From CAZFAT01 sp964517075 (GTDB taxonomy: Bacteria > Acidobacteriota > Vicinamibacteria > Vicinamibacterales > SCN-69-37): a stretch of DNA of 25,342 bases. The stretch lies in NCBI GenBank assembly GCA_964517075.1, contig CAZFAT010000244.1, forward strand, positions 1-25,342, given 5' to 3'. The translations under genes were made by a program, and so were the position numbers. Below the pieces are notes generated by a model. The model had not been told where the DNA came from. It saw only the letters and a program-made list of their open reading frames with translations, and made no database searches. Positions 22,756 through 25,342 of this stretch are shown here, one piece after another; the stretch's first letter is position 1; each line of letters begins with the position of its first letter.

Positions 22756-24171
22756 ATGGCTGCTCCCGTGCGAGCCGGCAGACCGCTCGACCGCGCGATC
22801 GTCGACGGCCCCATCAATCGCGCCGTCTGGCGGCTCGCCTGGCCGACGATGCTGCAGAACGTGATTGGCGGCCTGCAGGGCATGGTCGATCACGCGATGG
22901 TCGGCCATTTCGTCGGCTACACCGGTAATGCGGCGATCGGCGTCTCCTTCCAGGTCTTCCTCGTCGTCATCGTGTTCGTCACGTCGCTGTTCACCGGCAT
23001 GAGCGTGCTCGTGGCCCGGTTCGCCGGCGCGGGCGATCGCGACCGCGTGAACCGCACGGTGTATCAGGCGTTCCTCACCGCCATGATCTTGTGCACGGGG
23101 ATTCTCGCGCCGCTCGGCTATGTGCTCGCCCCCTCGCTGCTCGCGTTCGTCAACGCCACGCCCGAGGTGGCCACCGAAGCACTGCCGTACCTGCGCATCA
23201 TGTTCGTCTTCAACGCGGGGATGCTGCTGTTCTTCATGCTGGGCGGCGCGCTGCGATCGGCCGGGGATGCCCGGACGCCGCTTCGCCTCGGCATCCTGTT
23301 GACCGTGCTCAACGTGTGCTTCAACGTGGTCTTCATCCGGGGGCTCGGACCCATTCCGGCGTTCGGCACGGCCGGCGCGGCCATCGGTACGGTGCTGGCG
23401 GGCGCCCTCGTCAGCGGGTGGGCCGTCCATCTGATGCTGACCGGCCGACTCGTGGTGGTGTGGCACCGCGGGATGGACTGGCGGCCCGACTGGACGATCA
23501 TTCGGGCCCTGTTCCGCTTCGGACTGCCGGCCGGGATGCAGGGCATTGCGATGAACGTGGCCGGCGTGCTGTTGCTGCGCTTCATTGGATCGCTCGAGCA
23601 CAGCGCGCACGCGCAGGCGGCCTACGCGGTGGGGTATGCCGAGCTGTTCTCGCTGATCAGCTGGACGTCGGTCGGGCTCATGGGGGCCGCGGCGGCGGTG
23701 GCGGGGCAGAATCTCGGCGCGGGGCAGCCCGAGCGCGCCATCCAAGGCGTGCACGCGGCCGCGCGGATCGGGCTTGGTGTGGCGGCGCTGGTGGGCGCGA
23801 TGTTCCTGACCATCCCGCGCCCGTTGCTGGCGCTCTTCGGCATGAACGATCCCATCGCCGTGGATATCGGCACGCAGTTACTGGGCTTTCTCAGCGTGTC
23901 CGGTTTCCTCGTGACCGTGGCCCTGACCTACACGGGTGGGCTGCAGGGGACGGGCGACACCCGCTCGCCGCTCTATATTTCGATCGTGTCGCAGATTGGC
24001 GTGCCGCTCGGCCTGTGCGCCGCCATCCAGGCTACGCGCGTGCTCCAGCCCGCGGACATCTGGCTGGCCATTCTCCTCGGTCACGCGACACGCTGTGTGT
24101 TGAGCGTGCTGCGGTTCCGCCAGGGCAAGTGGCGCGCGATCCGCGTTGACCTCGAGCCATCGAGGCCGTAG
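22756..24171 (+). CDS. MATE family multidrug/cation exporter
   Basis: This 471-aa inner-membrane transporter has about 12 spans in two related halves, as in NorM/DinF-type MATE proteins. It starts with the family's RAVWRLAWPTMLQNVIGGL segment, then MVDHAMVGH, GGALRSAGDARTP at the first inter-helix hinge, and the matching GGLQGTGDTRSPLY in the second half. It would export cationic compounds in exchange for Na+ or H+. Substrates cannot be predicted. It is divergent from the SGNH-M20 operon and appears monocistronic. Confidence 0.92.
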   Translation: MAAPVRAGRPLDRAIVDGPINRAVWRLAWPTMLQNVIGGLQGMVDHAMVGHFVGYTGNAAIGVSFQVFLVVIVFVTSLFTGMSVLVARFAGAGDRDRVNRTVYQAFLTAMILCTGILAPLGYVLAPSLLAFVNATPEVATEALPYLRIMFVFNAGMLLFFMLGGALRSAGDARTPLRLGILLTVLNVCFNVVFIRGLGPIPAFGTAGAAIGTVLAGALVSGWAVHLMLTGRLVVVWHRGMDWRPDWTIIRALFRFGLPAGMQGIAMNVAGVLLLRFIGSLEHSAHAQAAYAVGYAELFSLISWTSVGLMGAAAAVAGQNLGAGQPERAIQGVHAAARIGLGVAALVGAMFLTIPRPLLALFGMNDPIAVDIGTQLLGFLSVSGFLVTVALTYTGGLQGTGDTRSPLYISIVSQIGVPLGLCAAIQATRVLQPADIWLAILLGHATRCVLSVLRFRQGKWRAIRVDLEPSRP

Positions 24172-24202
24172 GGACGCCCGCGGGAGGGCCGGTCAATAAC
24201 CC

Positions 24203-24221
24203 GATAGCCCGATCAGCTATC
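24203..24221. terminator. Hairpin after the MATE gene, weak terminator candidate
   Basis: GATAGC (24203-24208) and GCTATC (24216-24221) form a perfect six-base stem with a seven-base loop. GGGCCGG occurs as a direct repeat on both sides (24186-24192, 24228-24234). There is no T-tract, so Rho-independent termination is uncertain. Confidence 0.35.
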
Positions 24222-24266
24222 CCTCACGGGCCGGCGATTGACCGCCAGGCCGGAGAGTGGGACCTC

Positions 24267-24488
24267 ATGGAACGAGACGTTCGACCTGCCGCGTCGGCCG
24301 GTCCCCGCTGCAGATGCATGACGACCGAATGCCTTGAAGGCATCAGCTCGCGCAGCATCGTCGACGATTTCCGCTGCCTCGAGTGCGGCCCCTGTGGACC
24401 CTGGCGCGCGGGGTCAGCGATCCGCCCTGCGACGTTTCGCCAGCCGTGGGGGAGTAGCGGTCCAACCCGGACCTGCGTTGTATACTGA
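24267..24488 (+). CDS. Possible 73-aa Cys-rich small protein
   Basis: This frame has seven cysteines, including CRC near residue 15 and CLECGPC at 37-43, which could hold a metal. A GGAGAG lies somewhat far (about 14 bases) before the ATG. Third-position GC weakens in the last third, and the stop codon overlaps the -10 of secG. It may be a small zinc-binding protein, a decayed gene or chance. I see no family match. Confidence 0.25.
   Translation: MERDVRPAASAGPRCRCMTTECLEGISSRSIVDDFRCLECGPCGPWRAGSAIRPATFRQPWGSSGPTRTCVVY
24481..24486 (+). promoter_or_regulatory. -10 element (TATACT) of secG
   Basis: TATACT ends eight bases before the ATG of secG, giving a leaderless or near-leaderless transcript that could also include the downstream tRNA. 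Confidence 0.6.
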
Positions 24489-24494
24489 GGCGCG

Positions 24495-24878
24495 ATGCTC
24501 TTCTACGGCCTCCTCACCGTCTATGTGTTGATCTGCCTGCTGCTGCTGGTGGTCGTGCTGCTCCAGCAGGGCAAGGGCGGCGGCATTGCGGCCGCCTTTG
24601 GCGGATCGAGCAGTCAGACGGCGTTCGGCGCCCGCACGGGCGCGACCGTCCTGACGCGCGCGACGACCGTGTTGGGGACGTTGTTTTTGCTGGGGGCGTT
24701 TGCGTTGACCCTCATGGGGCGTGCCGGGACAGGCGGGTCCGTCGTGACGGGCGTGGATGGCCCGGCGCCGGCGGCCACAACGCCGCCACCGGCGGTCCCG
24801 GGCCCGCCGCCCGTCGACGCGCCGCCCGCGGGCGGCACGCCGGCTGCGCCGCCACCCGCGGCGCCGCCGACGCCGTAG
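24495..24878 (+). CDS. secG: Preprotein translocase subunit SecG
   Basis: This 127-aa inner-membrane protein is the small SecG subunit of SecYEG, which stimulates protein export. Two membrane spans (about 4-24 and 55-74) flank the conserved cytosolic loop VVLLQQGKGGGIAAAFGG and SSQTAFGARTGATVLTR. The tail after residue 80 is Pro/Ala-rich, as in many SecG proteins of this type. It is followed 48 bases later by tRNA-Leu(GAG), an arrangement also seen in Escherichia coli (secG-leuU). Confidence 0.95.
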   Translation: MLFYGLLTVYVLICLLLLVVVLLQQGKGGGIAAAFGGSSSQTAFGARTGATVLTRATTVLGTLFLLGAFALTLMGRAGTGGSVVTGVDGPAPAATTPPPAVPGPPPVDAPPAGGTPAAPPPAAPPTP

Positions 24879-24926
24879 GATCCGCCCACGCGCCCCGGCG
24901 CGTTCGGCCTCGTGATAGCCCTCATT

Positions 24927-25013
24927 GCGGAAGTGGCGGAACTGGCAGACGCACCAGCTTGAGGGGCTGGCGCTCGCAAGAGCGTGGGGGTTCGAATCCC
25001 CCCTTCCGCACCA
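24927..25013 (+). tRNA. tRNA-Leu (anticodon GAG)
   Basis: This 87-base gene includes an encoded CCA. The acceptor stem GCGGAAG/CTTCCGC (24927-24933, 25003-25009) is perfect. The anticodon stem CCAGC/GCTGG encloses loop TTGAGGG with anticodon GAG at 24961-24963, reading CUC and CUU. A long class-II variable arm (CGCTC-GCAA-GAGCG) follows, then the T arm GGGGG-TTCGAAT-CCCCC. The long variable arm and anticodon agree on leucine. No separate promoter is obvious; it may be processed from the secG transcript. Confidence 0.97.
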
Positions 25014-25042
25014 GCTTTGGAATCAGTGATTTGCAGCAAAAG

Positions 25043-25064
25043 CGGCCCTCGAAAATGAGGGCCG
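25043..25064 (-). terminator. Rho-independent terminator, minus strand
   Basis: CGGCCCTC (25043-25050) and GAGGGCCG (25057-25064) form a perfect eight-base GC-rich stem with a six-base loop. On the minus strand it is followed by CTTTTGC, which suits termination of the sigma factor transcript. On the plus strand it follows the tRNA by about 30 bases but has no T-tract. Confidence 0.65.
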
Positions 25065-25170
25065 TCGGCGGTCAACTGGTCAAGTCCGTGGTCACGTCGT
25101 GCCCGCCATATCCGGTGACCTACTCTCTTAACTTTCTCCACGACCGAGGGCAAGACGGTGCGCACGTCGC

Positions 25171-25342
25171 TCAACGCGCCGAGCCGGGAGGCTGGGTAGC
25201 GACGGCGATATCGAGCTCGCGAAGGCGAGCAGGGTCTCCAATGACCTCGACCCGCGTGACCTTGGCGTTCGCGAAGGTGAAGGTCAGTACCCGGGACAGC
25301 TTGCCGCGCGGCGCGAGGATCAATCCGACCGATCCATTGATC
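25171..25342 (-). CDS. ECF sigma factor, ECF41/SigJ-like, C-terminal fragment (cut by window edge)
   Basis: Only the last 56 codons are in the window; the gene continues past the right edge. They read INGSVGLILAPRGKLSRV, then LTFTFANAKVTRVEVIGDPARLREL, then a short tail. This is the end of the SnoaL-like C-terminal domain of ECF41/SigJ-type sigma factors. GDPARLREL corresponds to the conserved NPDKL-type motif of that group. In characterised members the domain modulates the sigma factor's own activity instead of a separate anti-sigma protein. A minus-strand terminator lies about 105 bases beyond the stop. Sigma regions 2 and 4 cannot be seen here. Confidence 0.75.
   Translation of the reverse strand, partial: INGSVGLILAPRGKLSRVLTFTFANAKVTRVEVIGDPARLRELDIAVATQPPGSAR

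Noticed and set aside
20389..23754. 1121-codon minus-strand frame extending the M20 hydrolase upstream
   Set aside because: The extension runs antisense to MATE and out of frame through SGNH. The M20 signal peptide, Shine-Dalgarno and ATGA overlap place the start at 22008.
24614..25174. Minus-strand frame across secG and the tRNA
   Set aside because: It reads antisense through tRNA-Leu and SecG; the GGIRTPTLLRAP-type segment is a familiar tRNA antisense artefact.
25213..25342. CRISPR, riboswitch or mobile element signals across the window
   Set aside because: No spaced direct-repeat array, transposase motif, integrase or recognisable riboswitch core was seen on either strand; the short inverted repeat near 25213 lies within the sigma factor coding sequence.

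Overview
The window is a high-GC, densely coded bacterial chromosome segment, roughly two-thirds G+C by eye. It carries housekeeping genes: an Mrp/ApbC iron-sulfur ATPase, pyruvate kinase, cystathionine beta-synthase, SecG and tRNA-Leu. It also carries many exported proteins typical of a Gram-negative envelope: an outer-membrane porin-like protein, paired M16 peptidases, a NamZ-type muramidase and an M20/SGNH pair. Gene content and the style of the intergenic repeats suggest an acidobacterium of the Vicinamibacteria type. That is an inference, because no rRNA or other taxonomic marker is present. I see no phage, transposase, CRISPR array or defence island.

Layout. 104-3885 (+): mrp followed by two M16 peptidases, the first with an intact zinc site and the second without, probably one operon. 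3913-4306: a 66-bp palindromic repeat, then a 71-aa single-span membrane protein. 4393-6731 (-): an amidase and an alpha/beta hydrolase joined by an ATGA overlap. 6799-9357 (+): pyruvate kinase and an NhaA antiporter. 9333-12488 (-): phospholipase-D/cardiolipin-synthase-like enzyme, NamZ/DUF1343 and an SRPBCC protein. 12562-16005 (+): an apparent zinc (or manganese) uptake cluster of a small secreted Cys/His protein, an outer-membrane porin, a ZnuA-like binding protein and a ZnuB-like permease, with no ATPase gene nearby. 16071-16649 (+): a protein I cannot assign, followed by the second copy of the 66-bp repeat in opposite orientation. 16754-18139 (-): cystathionine beta-synthase with CBS domains. 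18505-20385 (+): a large polytopic membrane protein. 20389-22718 (-): a secreted SGNH hydrolase coupled to an AbgB-like M20 hydrolase. 22756-24171 (+): a MATE exporter. 24495-25013 (+): secG and tRNA-Leu(GAG). 25171-25342 (-): the C-terminal end of an ECF41/SigJ-like sigma factor, cut by the window edge.

The strongest pattern not explained by gene identity is promoter placement. At most transcription-unit starts on both strands, a TANNNT hexamer ends 6-8 bases before the ATG or GTG. This predicts leaderless mRNAs. Genes inside operons instead have Shine-Dalgarno sequences or stop/start overlaps. The pattern also fixes several start codons, including GTG starts, that the longest open frames would place wrongly. 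Other points worth checking are a ten-base homopolymer inside the phospholipase-D gene that could switch off its membrane anchor, the zinc cluster lacking an ATPase, and the two inverted copies of the 66-bp element.
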